Assembly: GCA_021234155.1 (NCBI GenBank)
Contig: JAJEKV010000052.1
Coordinates: 1,505,960 to 1,569,959, forward strand
Direction: 5' to 3'
Origin: Isoetes taiwanensis
Lineage: Eukaryota; Streptophyta; Lycopodiopsida; Isoetales; Isoetaceae
Length of the DNA: 64,000 nucleotides
Positions 35,641 to 48,691 of the stretch are shown here, in pieces. The first letter of the stretch is position 1. The number at the start of each line of letters is the position of its first letter. The position numbers and the translations under genes were made by a program. The notes under the pieces were generated by a model. That model did no database searches and had not been told where the DNA came from. It worked only from the letters and a program-made list of their open reading frames with translations.

Positions 35641-36849
35641 TATCCAGGATTTAGTCGAAAATATGCAGCTATATGAAGGAGTTACATTTGACCAGGTATG
35701 AAGGAATACATTACCAAGCTATCAATGTTAAACTCCAACAACATGGCTTTATGTGGGTTCAAAGGAAACTTTCAATCCTTTGGGGTCCAATTCAACAATC
35801 ACAACAATGAAAAAGGTAGTGGTCTTCGCCAATAACACCTTCAAGATTTAGTATTCTACTCAAACCCCAAGATATAGAAGGCTAGCATCATTGGTACTAA
35901 GGAATACTTAGATCGATGGCCAAACGGAAAGATTGAATACGGTACAAAAAATGCATACTCAAAGCATAAGCTAAGAAAGAAGATACTAACATATAGCTAT
36001 CAAAAAGCACCATGGCACGATCCTATTCAAAATTTTTGAGAATAATAATGAAGTATAGCATAAGCAAGGAAGAAGACCTGCACAAAAAAGCACCAAGGCA
36101 AATTTTTTTTTGAGCTCCACGGTTAAGGAAACGACAAAGAGACCTGTAATAGCCTCCTCGTTTCTTAGACAACATGGGCGTGCTACAATCACTTTTCATG
36201 TTGGGGACATGCCCCATGCCTTTAGGACATCTTCTAGGAAACCAGCATCTGATATAAGCCATGTGGGATAGTCAAGGGATACCATCACCCATTATTAGCC
36301 AATGTTGGGGGATACTAGGGCCTAACATATCCATAGTTCATTTATTATTTCACACGTTTGTTTCATGCTCTGTTTGCTCTAATGCATGCCTCTTCAAGCG
36401 CCAATCTTACTCTCATGCCGCCATGCCACCATAAAAACAGCTATCGACGCTATAAGGTACGTGGATTGTTAGCCATCTGGGCTAAACATAGGCATGAATG
36501 GCATATGCCACATATAATGATATCATATTGGACCCCAAGATCTAAGACCGCAATTTTGTCTAGATCTGTAATAGTTGAGATGTTGACTAGGTTTAGTGTT
36601 GGGTTCTACTATTTAGGAAAAACATTTCTCCTCATTATTTAGGGTTTTGCTCACGTTTTAGGGCACCTTTTGGAGCATCAATATATTATGATTCAGTTTT
36701 GTTCATTCTTTGACTTTGTTCTTTTTCTTGAGTTTCTTCCACCTTCTTTTGTTAATTCATGGGCATTTGGGGCAGCCTTATAGCATCCGGTAGTCATGGG
36801 CTGCTACTGCAAGGTGTATGCCAAGAACACCAAATCAATACTAGCACAT
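35641..36849. other. No supported gene
   Basis: Short ORFs on both strands have no recognised motif. The segment may contain the 5' UTR of the plus-strand LINE that follows. Confidence 0.35.
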
Positions 36850-39800
36850 AATGTGGGGTTATATTGGGCTCATAATCAAAATTTGCTTTTCCTTTCAAGC
36901 ATCTCCAAAGGTTTTTAAGCAAAAAAAAAATTGGTTCTACATTGACCTTCTTGGATTACCATCTCGGATTACCATCTCTAATAATCTCTGGTATTCATCC
37001 AGTGCTTCAGAAAGGGGCAAACTGGTTTTTGGCAAAATCAGGTTCTTATTTGCCATTCTTCAACATTATTATTTTATCTATCCATACTATGTTTTTTGTC
37101 TAGAGTATGCAACACTACAAATCTTTTTTGTTTTGAAATGCAAGCTGCAAATTTAAGAAGTACAATTTCACAGCTCTCAAGGATATAAGAATATTGATGT
37201 GAATGGTATTTTTATTCCTGAGGATGCTACTCTCTGCAACTACCCCAATTTTACCACGATTGTTGGTGAAATTTTTAACAACATTCAGCACTCTGACAGA
37301 AAAAGAAAGGTCCTTATGGAAGTCCTTATCCTCGAAAAAGTGGACAAAATCAAAAGTAAACCTTCTTATTCTGAAATCTTGAGAAAATCTACTAATTCTG
37401 CTTGTTCTAGTTCTTCAACAGCAACAGGAAAACCTCCCATTAGTAACAATTTCTTAGACCTTTCTGTTATTATAGATAATCCTACTATCCACAATTTCTC
37501 ATTTGCATTTTTCCATCACCTGCCCAGCCCCTAGTGAAATTAAATTCTGGATCACCAAGATCCATAACTGTCCCATTTCTTCAAATTCTCAAGTTGGATT
37601 CCAAAACTTTTCAGGTTGTTTGCATGGATAGATCCTGTGCCAATTACCTTATCAAAAGGAAGATTAACGCTCTTTTCAAGCATGAGATCTACATTATGAG
37701 AAGGTTTCATGATGTCAAACCCAAGGATCACTTCAACATCTCGATTACTACTTGGCTCATCTGTCCTAAACCTCCTCCCTCTTGCTGGACGAAAAACCAC
37801 CTCCAAGCAATAGGGATTAGCCTCGGTCAAGTTCTAGACATCATCATTCTGAAACTAATTTCCCATCCATCTGCATTTCTAAGCCTATCAACTCCTGCTA
37901 AGATGGTCAAATTTCTGACCTCAAAACTTTCGACCTTGATCTCCGCTATAGCAAAACCCCCCTTCGAAAGGCATAGGTTAATAAGAAAAATGAGATAAGA
38001 GAAGGGGAAAAAAGCTATCCCTAGTGAGGGTAGACAGACTTGGGTCCCTAAATCGACCATATTTAAAGGAGAATGCAGCAGTTCCTTAAAAAAAGATCTC
38101 TTAATTATCATCTATAAAGGTTTGAATGATCCTTCTAAACAGGTGTTAAACTATCCTCATCCTATTGTTCTTAACTCAGTTTGTCCTATAACTCTTGATG
38201 ATTATGAGCCAAAAAGCTCAGATCTCCCTAATAATCTGGTTGTTATTGTCTTTAGCCATAACAGAGAAATCCAAAACACAACCAATGGATCCTCAGATTA
38301 TCAGGATAATATCATTATTGAGGACATTACGAAGAGGCTGACTGGAAAGAGGTTGTAAGCAAAAAAAAGAAAAAGGACTCCAAAGAGAAGCTCATTCATG
38401 GTAAAAACAAGAATGCAGTCTCAATCAGGAGAAGCCCAAGAGAGCATTTTCCTCCTTATAAAAAAGATCTTTCTTCCCAATGACTTGTGACATTAAAATA
38501 ATAACCTAGAATATCCAGAATATCAATGATTAGTGAGAAAGGACAGGCTAAAGGTAAGTCTCTCTTCCCTTGATCCTGATTCTTTATTAATCCAAGAGCA
38601 TAAGCTGCACGACAAGGACTTTGCTATTAGTCTAGCTAGGATGCTTTGTAATAGCATGGATTTCTGGACTGCTCCTTTTAATAACAGTTCTGGAGGAATT
38701 GCCATTTGTTGGAATAAAAATCTCAAAATAAGTAATCAGCTCCTGATTAACGATAGCTCTTGCTGATGGCAGCTAATTTTCATGATTAGAGATGGGCTCT
38801 AGTCAATGTTTATGCCTACAATAATCCAAACGAAAGAACTGATCTCTAGAATAAAATTAGTAACAGTCTTCCTAACCGTGACGTTGACAAAATCGTTATA
38901 GATAGAGACTTAAACATGGTCACTCATAGTTTCATGAAGAATCTCAACTTCAACCCTCGAGCTACCGAGGAGCTGACAACTTGGACCAACCTGATCACTT
39001 CTAACAATTTGATCATGGCCAGAGTTACTCTCCATTATTATAGCTGGTCTAATCACAAGATGAATCCCACTTGTTGCCTCCATGACAGACTCTACCAAAG
39101 TAAAGATGTTTGAAACAAGTGCAGTAGGGTTGCTAGTTTGCAAGGCTACCCCCCATCCCCTTTCTCTGTGATCATTTCCCTCAGCAGATTGTTATTTTTA
39201 TGGACAACATCCCAGCAGCCAGAGAAGAACTTCAAAATAACCACCAATCTCTTGATGCACCAATATTTTTCCCCTTTTCTCTCAAATATTCTGGATCAAA
39301 CCAGTAAGCCCATTGGCTTCTTTGGCTAGATGAATTGGTAGATCACTACAGCTAGGCTCATAAAGCAGTGGCTCAAAAGTTAGGGGAAGGAAATCTATCA
39401 CTTTGAGATAGGTGCTAATTCTGCTATTAATAATAACTTTATTACCATTGATAGCAGGGTCACCCAAGATCAAAACATGGGCTCACCTCGATTTTCACCT
39501 TGGATGGATTGTATAATGTCATAATAACATGAAGAATGGGAAATCCCCTGGACCAGATGAGCTACTTGCAAAATCCTTTAAAATTAGTTGAATATCTGTG
39601 GTGGTTATGTTCCCACGATTTCCAATAAATTAATGATTAGGAAAAATTGGGATAGCAGAATTAACACCTGTTTCATCACTTTCATTCTTAAAATTCAAGG
39701 GCACTACCTTAAAGGAAGAAACATTCTCGACGATGTCACCATTGCAGCTTTGGGTCTTAGATGGGCCAAAGACTGTAGTTAGAAAGTGTCCCTTCTTAAA

Positions 39801-40146
39801 CTTGACATAATAAAGGCTTTCGATACTGTCAATTAGAACTGCCTTGAACTCTGTTACAAAAAGCTTGGCTTAGTGACAATGGTATCAAAGTCTTCTTGGC
39901 TATTCTTCCAATGGAGAATATAGCCCAAGATTCAGTATAAAAATGAGAGTCAGAAAAGGGTCTTATCTTATCTTATCTTATAGTCGTGGAAGCTCTTCCC
40001 GACAAATTTTAGAAAGCAAAGGAGAAGAACATTATAGTGATTGGGCTGACAAGATTTTAAATGGCTATTTTGCAGGTAATACTTTCCTGCTAATTTCCAT
40101 GGATCAAAAGACCATTGACACTCCTAATATTATCCTCTTCAACTAC
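36850..40146 (+). pseudogene. L1-type LINE, ORF1 to RT motif C, inactive
   Basis: Parts occur in the expected order on the plus strand. The ORF1 region (37199-37998) has ITTWLICPKPPPSCWTKNHL then LQAIGISLGQVLDI, as in DUF4283-type plant L1 ORF1 proteins. The endonuclease part (38480-39110) has PDSLLIQEHKL, SGGIAICWN and SWSNHK, the glutamate and tryptophan-asparagine regions of the APE type. RT starts at about 39650, with FILKIQGHYLKGRNILDDV, LDIIKAFDTVN (39801-39833) and FAGNTFLLIS. Motif C is FAGN (40069-40080) where F-A-D-D is needed, so both aspartates are gone. Stops and frameshifts are frequent. The LINE is cut at 40146 by the LTR retrotransposon. Confidence 0.85.
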
Positions 40147-41820
40147 TGTGACGTCCCCTACTCATATACGGTGCATTCACCGTATACAAACAGGAGTTCA
40201 TCCCCCATACCAGCTCCATGCTAATATAGGGCCCTCACACGTATCACTGCAACCTTGAAGAGTTCCAGTGGGAAGAATGAAGGGGTCCTTTACCCTGTCT
40301 CCCTCAGGGCCTACCTAGCTGCGGAAGCGTAAACATACATGTCAGTAGTACATACATCAACATCATATGACCATCACGAAGGATGGTCCTCCACATATCT
40401 GCATAGACAAAGATCAGCACATCACATAGGGAATCCTACCCAAGGCTCGAATTACTGGGGATGGACCGACAAGCTTGGGTCTCCTGAGGTCATTGCGCAT
40501 GTAATTCATGGCAATGGATTTGGTGGCATAAGAACATGGTTTAGGGTTGTCCACTCCATCCGCCCCTCACTCGTGCACACTTTGCGTGAGTAGGCTGAAA
40601 AGTGTTGGGACTCGATCAGAAGCTCGTAGGGTGCATAGCCAAAGGGGCTATTCTTGGGTTGCATCTCCCCGGTCCGATGGAGTGTAGGGATCACTCCCTC
40701 CAGGGAGATCTACATCTTCGACTCAAGGTGACTAGAGAGCCACTGCCCTTATTCGACTGAACCCACTGGAAGGTGAACCCCACCCCACGGGTGTCGAGCC
40801 CATGCCTTACCCGCACTCAGTGGCAAGCCATTAGACCTAGTCACAATGATCCCCGGTAGCACTAACACACCATAGGGATCGTTCAAGAGTCTCTAACATG
40901 AACCTCCTTCTTAGCCGGGCCGGCCCCTTCACCCACAAACTGTGTGTGGTTCTTGTACACAGGCCGAATCTATAGTGTGCTAGAGAGGCTAATCTAGGAG
41001 CATCTACTACCAAGCTTTAGGTCTCTACCCCCCTTCCCAATACAAGGAGTTCATAGAGATACATCATCCATATACATCACATAAGAACTAAAGAACTATA
41101 TCTAATCTATATCATAGAGTTAGGTTCTTTAGTTAGAGTCTGCTATCTAGAGATCTAGAGGGCTGCTATGGGCAATTTAATAGGCTAAACCTACTGATTC
41201 AATGACTAAAAGATGGTTTAAGCTATTAAATTGCCTAAATACCTTATCCTTGAGTTCCTCCTCCTGACCTGAGTTCGACCATCCTGCTGAAATGCTCGAA
41301 TCAAGGGAAACTAATGATGCTATTCTCTCAGACAGAGTCTGGGAGGCGGTTTTGGCTCTTGAGGCAGCCAAAACAGAGCTCTAAAACCCTAGAAACGAAA
41401 AATGGGCAAGTTAGGGTTTCCCCTCCTAAATAGACAAGGGGGTGGCTAGGGTTTCCAATTATCCCCTTTAGGCATGTGGGATAATTGGGAATGGGCCCAC
41501 TTGCCTTTAATGGCTAGGTGGCAAAATGTGCCCACATGGAAAGGTGTGCCCACATTAATGTGCATATTGGTAAATGTGCACATTAATTGCTTGGGTATGG
41601 CCCACTTGGCATAAAGTGTCCACATGGGAAAATGTGCACCTAGATAAATGTGCACATGGGTAGATGTGCACATTAATAAATGCACACTCCTTGCAAGTTG
41701 CCCCCTAGGGGCTACCCGCCTGGCTATACGTGGGCGTACACGTCAGTCGGAGTGGCGTGGACGCGTGACGAGGCAATACAGTATACGTCCTGGGACCGTA
41801 TACTGTGCTGGAACGTCACA
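40147..41820 (-). repeat. 3' LTR (1674 bp)
   Basis: Bounded by TGTGACGT and ACGTCACA, so its two ends form an inverted pair. It has hairpins close to both ends (40165-40186 and 41779-41805), and a block rich in TGTGCACA palindromes at about 41500-41690, in the U3 part of the minus-strand element. It aligns to 50148-51765 with many small indels. Confidence 0.85.
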
Positions 41821-41856
41821 TTCTCCCCACCTTGAAATGATGCTGTCCCCAGCATC
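41821..41856 (-). other. Polypurine tract with upstream hairpin
   Basis: The minus strand has a 7-bp-stem hairpin GATGCTGGGGACAGCATC (41839-41856) and then AAGGTGGGGAGAA directly before the LTR. The purine run is the expected plus-strand primer. Confidence 0.75.
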
Positions 41857-41919
41857 GTGGGTCTCCCCACCTTGGAATCTTCCTAACCTGCAATCAACCT
41901 GATGCATACGATATACTAC

Positions 41920-42440
41920 TATAATACTTACATATTTATTAAGATTACCTTAAGGTAATACTTTTAGAACATTATTGCGCCATTACATTATCAACTAATT
42001 GTCAATTCGTAGCTTCTATTAAAATAAGATACTTATTCGTCTCCGTTATCACAACATTTAGTTTATCACAATTTAACACTTTCATATACAATTATTATTT
42101 AAGGTACTCTTCATTCCTTGCAACACATTCTACAAAATTTGTGTTGCAAGTCTTTGCACCTTAAAATCCTGCATTAATTTTACAATATCTATAATTACAT
42201 ACTTACTATATCTTAATTATTAGAATTGCTCTAAGGTAATGTTTAAGACATTACTGTACTATTTCATTACCCAATTAACTTATCACTTCATAACTTACTC
42301 CACGCAAAGTAATTATTAACCTTACTTAATACAACATTTAAGTTTATCAAAGTTTATCAATTTCATACAAAATTTACACTTCTAAGGTACTCTTCATCCC
42401 TTGCAACACATTATAACAAAATTTGTGTTGCAAGCCTTCG
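41920..42440. repeat. Tandem duplication, ~283 bp period, near the 3' LTR
   Basis: Both copies have TAAGGTAAT (around 41950 and 42232) and AAGGTACTCTTCAT followed by TTGCAACACATT (42101 and 42384). A third partial copy of the TAAGGTAAT part, with ATTTATGAACATTA, lies near 43060. Confidence 0.8.
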
Positions 42441-44527
42441 TAGTTCGACCTCCTTGCCCTCCGGAGCGCTCTATTGGCCTGCAGGTCGACACTACCTATT
42501 ATTAATTATTAATAAAATTTTGGTTATATGGTGACCACCCCACCTATCTACATGGATGCATGGCTAATCTCCCGGCGTAGGAAGAGGGTGAATCTTCCAT
42601 TATGGCCGTGGAGACAGCGCCTATATGCCTATATGCCGCTCATGCCTACACCCTAGTTGCCCAGCGTGGAGGATAGGTCCTTCCCGTATATGGGGCGTGA
42701 AGGCCAGATTCCTCCTATCAAAGCATATATGGGGCTAGAGGTGCTTTTCCTATCAATGCATTCCTCAATGACCTCCTTTCTCTCGAGGTCGTCTACTTCC
42801 GTGGAACAGAAGTAGACTTTCTAATCTACCTTCCACTCATCCAAGCGGAAACGCGGTCATGCCTACATTGACATTACACCACGCCCTAGAGATCACCGTC
42901 GTGGTCTCATCATCGGTAACAACGCATGCAACCCATACCAAGCATAGGTTGCATGCGTAGATTAATCTTAACTACACATGAAACTAATCTAAACACAAAT
43001 CGACATGCCTGAGCCGATTTTTTACTGGCTCCTTTAATGCATGTGATTAACATAATTACCCTAAGGTAATATTTATGAACATTATCATAGTATCGGATAC
43101 ATTACTTCCGATAGTACAATTATATTTACTCTAAGCTTTGCAATATTTAACGACTTTTAGATCGCGATTATTTAAACAATAACCCTGATTTAGACCTATT
43201 GTATCATAAACAAGGTTTTAATTATCATACACAAGAATTAGATGTGCTTCTTATGCTCTTCCTTGGGTCCTGCATTACCCTTGGAAGTATATCCCTAAGA
43301 TGCACTTAAGTATATCTGAATTCTATTTTCTATTTATATTTATAAGGACCCGAGGTCATATAGCTATCCTTGGAAGGAATTGCATCCTTGCGAAGGATTA
43401 ATTAACATGCTACCTCACATTACCGTTGTTATTTAACTTATTTCCCTATAATACATATACGTACAACAATTTCTATCCAGTTATTAGGATCTATATTTAA
43501 CTTATCTATAAGACACATTAAAGCTTATAATGCATGCGCACACCTTACCTAAGGCTAGAACGCATCCACCCATTGAGCCGGCGTCGAGTGATTTGGAGAT
43601 GACTTGGTCGTTGCATTGCTCCCATAGTTTTGCCCCAACGTCAGTCTCGCATGTTGGAGGCCTCCTGAGCACTAAGGTATCTATCTATCTTACGCTCTAT
43701 TCGCTTCGGCCATTGCCGGAGTGAACTCTATTCTACGGGTCGGTCAATTCGATGCAAGAACGTTCAATCATAAGATTGAGCTCTCCCACTTTCTTCGGAA
43801 AGAAAATGGTCTTGCACCCCTTCAATGACGTTGTACACAACGTCATATCTATTCTCTCCCCTTAAGAGGTTATACGCTTCTTACTTAGCGCATTACTTTA
43901 CTAGCCTTAGCTAACATATATAACCATATAAGATGGATGCACATATTATGTTATCATTTATTTCAATATAGTTATGGGTTACCTATTTAGTTAGAACGAT
44001 TCTAAACCACAAGGTTTTGTCATCATGACAATTCCTTTTGTCTCAAAAGACTATTTGATTAATATAATTCTTATTTTAGATGTACCTTACATGTATTATT
44101 CTTTTATATTCTAGAGATTCCCCCTTTCTTAGTTAGTTAAACTCTTGGAATATTCCTACCAATCGAATTGATGTCATCGTAACAAGTTGGCCGGACTTGT
44201 TAGATTACTTCTTTTCTTTCGGTTGGATTATTCTTTGGAGGTGCTAGATTTATACATGGTCAACAATTATCCTAGTAATGATTCCTTCTTAGCGAGGAGA
44301 TCAATCTCACCAAGTGGTTTCAATACGTTGGATGTTTGTTAACAATCGTGTATAATTATAGTTACTCCTATGCATTTCCTTCCCAATCTTGACGCTTAGC
44401 TCAATATTGGGGCGATCCTTTCAGCGAGAATATCTGGAAATGCCTTCTAATCCCAATATGGATGTTACCGTCCATACATTTAACCTACTAGGCCCCATAA
44501 CCTTAGATGCTTGAGCTTGCTAGAAGC
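42441..44527 (-). other. LTR-element interior without recognisable coding
   Basis: AT-rich, with no ORF that resembles retrotransposon proteins. In the element's orientation it lies between the possible integrase remnant and the 3' LTR, where simple elements have no such 2.7-kb region. It may be a long 3' untranslated or inserted region. Confidence 0.4.
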
Positions 44528-44872
44528 TCATCCACTCGTTGCCCCGCTGAAGCCGCGAAGGTAACGTTCTCCGAGTCGCCGATACTTCCTCCTTGGTGGC
44601 TCCCTTTGATGTAGAGGTTGACTTTGTTCGTAGAAGCCTCTCATTGCTGGTGGCTTGATGGTGTAGTTGATCACTTGAAATCTTCCATGCCACTTTTCGA
44701 AAGCCTGAAGGTGGCGGCGTTGAAAAAGATCTTTTATCTTGAACTCTTTTGTCTTGGCAAATAACGACTCAGATCCGATATTGTTTCTTCGACTCCATCG
44801 ATGTCTCATACGTCGAGTCCTCTTGTCGTTATCGTGTTGCCCGATGAGTGTTGAGGATGTTGATTGCTTCAC
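44528..44872 (-). pseudogene. Possible integrase C-terminal remnant
   Basis: The 114-codon minus ORF contains FQRRHLQAFEKWHGRFQVI, which resembles the G-P-Y/F module (W-x-G-P-F/Y-x-V) at the C-terminus of Ty3/gypsy integrases, with R for P. It is very basic throughout. The neighbouring minus ORFs 45166-45381 and 45688-46056 could be further decayed polyprotein, but carry no motif I can name. Confidence 0.3.
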
Positions 44873-47800
44873 CCCTGTAATTTGCCTGACATCTCTTCCT
44901 TTGATCTGTTACACTATGGGAGGGAAGGAATAATAGGGGAACTATACATGCAAAATATATAGCTTACATAACTAGAGCTATTAGATCCCCCTTGTGCCTC
45001 CCTTCGAGTTGTACACCTACTCCTTGGTAATGTCATCGGTGTTTCTCCCGGTGCAATGGTGTTGACGATCTATATCCTCCTATTTATATGTCAGCTCGTA
45101 GGGGTAACTCGTTGATATACTTGGGCTCTCCAATGTTTGTCGGCTATGGCACAACACGCTTTGCATCATATTATAACTAAAGGTGTGCTGGTCGTTGATG
45201 CTTTGACATTTCGATCTGCTTCCTGATCCTGTTCTCGGGCGGTAATTGTTCCCCCCTTCATGATACTTGAAGCTATTTGAGGCGTCTCTTGAGGTCTGGC
45301 GCGCTTTCTTTGGCTATACTCCTGCAGGAATTGTTTTTCTAAGTAGTTGTTCTTTGAATCGTCCATCCTTGGATTCACCAAGTTGCATGCAAATCCGTGT
45401 GCAAGTTATCGGCTTCGCCTCGCCCTAATTGCTTCTCCATCGAGCTTCCAAACTTCCTTGTTTGATCCCCTCGATCACATGGCTTGGACGTTGTCACATT
45501 CCACAGTGCTATGCCATCTTCTTGTCTTGAGGTACCTTCCGATGACTTTGATTGTGCTTTCGTCGGGCCTAGATCCTCTGTTGCCTCCTCTAGGGAGCTC
45601 GTGGAAGAAGTCGGTTGCTAGCACTTCTCCACTTTCGGTTCACGACCTTTGTCCCTCTATGTATGGCTGGTCTCTGCAAGTAAAGCATCATGGCTCTCCT
45701 CCATCTTTGGCTATGTTGTGGGGTGATGGATCCTTATATCTAAATGTGTGACTTGACCATTGAGTTGAAGAAGTAATTGCCTTAGATATACTCTTGTGGT
45801 TGAATAGCCTAGCTATTATCTTGAACTCTCTTTTGCCGAAGGTGCCAGTTGCTATCCTTGTCGTTAAAGGTGTGAATGCTTCTACCTTGGGCATTTGATG
45901 TGCCCATGTCGGAGATATGATCGGCTTCTTCTCTTCTAATTCTTGGTAGGAGATTGCGATGAAGCCATCACCTAGTTGTTGAAGGCATATCTCCTCGTCG
46001 CTGATTGCCTTTTCGTGAAGTGCATCTCCATCTAATACCGTGTCATGGCGCATCACCCTATATTACCACAAGGTGGAATTATGGTCGTCGAGATGTTGCC
46101 TTCTTAGTTGGCTCGTTGATGTGAATGGTCGTTCCTCCCTCTATTGTTGAGGCCACTCGTGTCATAAGTTAGTCAAGTCTTTTACCCTTTGCTACAAAGA
46201 GGTGTGGCATTACGGCGATGTCACGGTGCCGCGTTGATGATCTTCACATGGCGTTGGCGTTGTCTCTTATCGACGACATTGTCTTTGGATGGCGGTCTTC
46301 TGCCGGGGGCACGCCGAAGTGTTTGAAGTCGAAGGTTTGCTTGGCCTGCGGTGATTCTCCCTCGTTACTTGCTCTTCCATTTTGATCTTGGGCTATAGTT
46401 GTGCCTCCTTGCTTCCTCCTTTGGTAGTCGAAGTGAAGGAGCTTCCCGATCTAAGCGCTTAAATCCGCAAAAAACATGACTTTAAACTCATGTTTCTCCA
46501 CTATATCTGTGAGCACGAGATATACAATAGACATATACGCATTTACGTTGGGATTTTAATTCATCCACTTTTACAAAACAACTACGAAGATCTACTTAAA
46601 TGTTTATACTCCTTTAGGGTTTCCCCTCCTCCTATCGCATTTGATCCTTCTGGCTTTTTGCTGCATCGCCTTCGTTCGGTTGACTCGGGATTCCTTGAGA
46701 TCTTTGCTACTATTGTTGAGCTTCATGTCTGATCCGAGCTCGTCACCCCAAGTTGCGGCGTGTTCGCCGATGTGATCCCTTGAAAGAGACGCCCTCCTTA
46801 ATGTGTATGTTATTCGTGAGGAATGCGGTGACCGGCCGTCCCCTACATGCGATTGTGTCGTTGCAAGGTTGCCGGATGTGCGATTGCCTTTGATCGCTTG
46901 AGTAGGATCACCGCTACCCTGTCGGGCATTCTTGAATGTCTTCAAGCTCTGGGAGATCGCGATTCGGTGGGGCATTGTGATTCCTCCCGGGTTGAATTTT
47001 GAAAAACTCACATTTGCTTGGGCTTTGCTTCATTCCGAGGTGCCTCTCACGTGCTCGAAGTGTGGTCATCTCCATTGCCCCTGCCATGGCTCATTTCCCG
47101 CCTTTGCATGATTTGTACCTCTTGGCTAGGTCGTCTCCTTCGTCCTTTGGGTCCTATCCATTCGAAGTCTCGCCCTCCTTGGTGGCGTAGTAAAGGTCGT
47201 CCTTCCTTTGGTTTCTAGGTGTTTACGGGTCCGTAATTCTTGTTCGAAAGAATATTCTCCCCCTTGATCTTGCCCCTAATGCTGATATAGGCCTTCAAAG
47301 TCCGGAGATGTTCCTTCCATGATATCGTCTCCTCCCTCTCATGTTCTCCTACTTTTGGAACCGATGAAAGTTCTCCTGCTGGTGCAAGGAGCTGGAAGCT
47401 TCGTCCGGGTCAGCCTTAGGTGCTTTGTGGTTGCCTAGCTTGGTTTCTCCTTTTGTTGACGTTGCATGACATTCGCTTGAGCTGCTGGGCCGCAAGGTCG
47501 AGTTGTCTTCCCCTCCGGTTTCTATACGCCTCTGGTCGCCATGACTTCTCTCGCCGCGGAAGATTATGCCCCGGCCTTAACTTCGTGATGCCAACGTGGC
47601 ATCAATGTCCAACGATCCTCGCACTGTGTCTTTAGCGTCTTGCGTTCTTCCATTTGAAACTCATGTGCGCCGAGTTGGTGAAGGCGTCGAGATCCTTTCC
47701 GATGTGAGCTCGTGGATGTGGTAGTAGGAGGTTGCCATCTAGAAGATTCTTGATGCCGTTGGTTACCAATATTCTTCCCATTTGATGAAGATTGATGATA

Positions 47801-48650
47801 GGCGGTGGTGTCCGCTCTACTCGTTTGTCGATTGAAGTGTTTGTCGTTGTGCTTCCTTCTCTTGGGTTGCCTTTTTGGTCTCCTCTCCTTATAAATGCGT
47901 ACATCTACTGGGACCTTGATGTCTTCAAGAAGTTGCGCCTTTAACTCCTCCGTGGCTCTCGCCTTGTACTTGAAAGCAACTCGTGATATTCTAGCTACAA
48001 CATTTTGGGCTCTATAAGCAAGCTTAAAGCAAGATGGCTCGGCGACATTCGAGGAGACATATCTATAATCTACAAGTCTATGGACATTAGGACATGTGGT
48101 ATGGCACGATATGAGGGTTGTTTTGCAAAGCCCTCATGGTGTTTGAGGTATACTCTAAGGTCCTAACAAAATTGGTTTGGGGGCTCCAATCTCTACACAT
48201 GGAGTGACTTGGGCAGCTCTAGGCTCTAGCTCCTTTCTAGGTATCCCCGGCAATGGGGGGTGTCAATGTGTGGCTATATAAGTCAAACTCTATTAGAAGG
48301 ACCTTGATGTAATTAGGTCAAGGTTTATGCCTTTGGCTCGAGCAGAGGTGATGTACAAACAGTTGAACTTGAGTTGCTATGCTGAGGTCTAGATGACTAT
48401 AACAAAGGGGTGTTCTTGGGCACTTCTATCTAGGAGTAAGGCATCAGCTTTGAGCCGAGAGCAATACTTGTGAGGTACTAATGGGATATGCTTCTATTTA
48501 CAGACAGACGACAGTTTGGGAAAACAATTCAAGGGTTTGAGCAATTCTGGTTATTTTGAGCTGGGGTTTGACATTTCTAGCCTAATTTTGAGGTCATAAA
48601 TGGATTCTAGTCTGCCTAACGGTCCCTATTGCAACAAATTTCAGGCGATT
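44873..48650 (-). other. LTR-element interior, decayed minus-strand frames
   Basis: Minus-strand ORFs at 45166-45381, 45688-46056, 46604-47011 and 47632-47904 are charged and protein-like. The last extends upstream through VARISRVAFKYKARATEELK in frame. No protease, RT or RNase H motif was found on either strand. Confidence 0.4.
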
Positions 48651-48691
48651 TGAGCTCAGTAGCTCAAGTTATAGAGGTTCAAAGTTTGGAG

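Noticed and set aside
44160-44200. RT catalytic motif (CYDDINS on the minus strand)
   Set aside because: An isolated YDD word without palm or thumb context, and downstream of the possible integrase, where RT is not expected.
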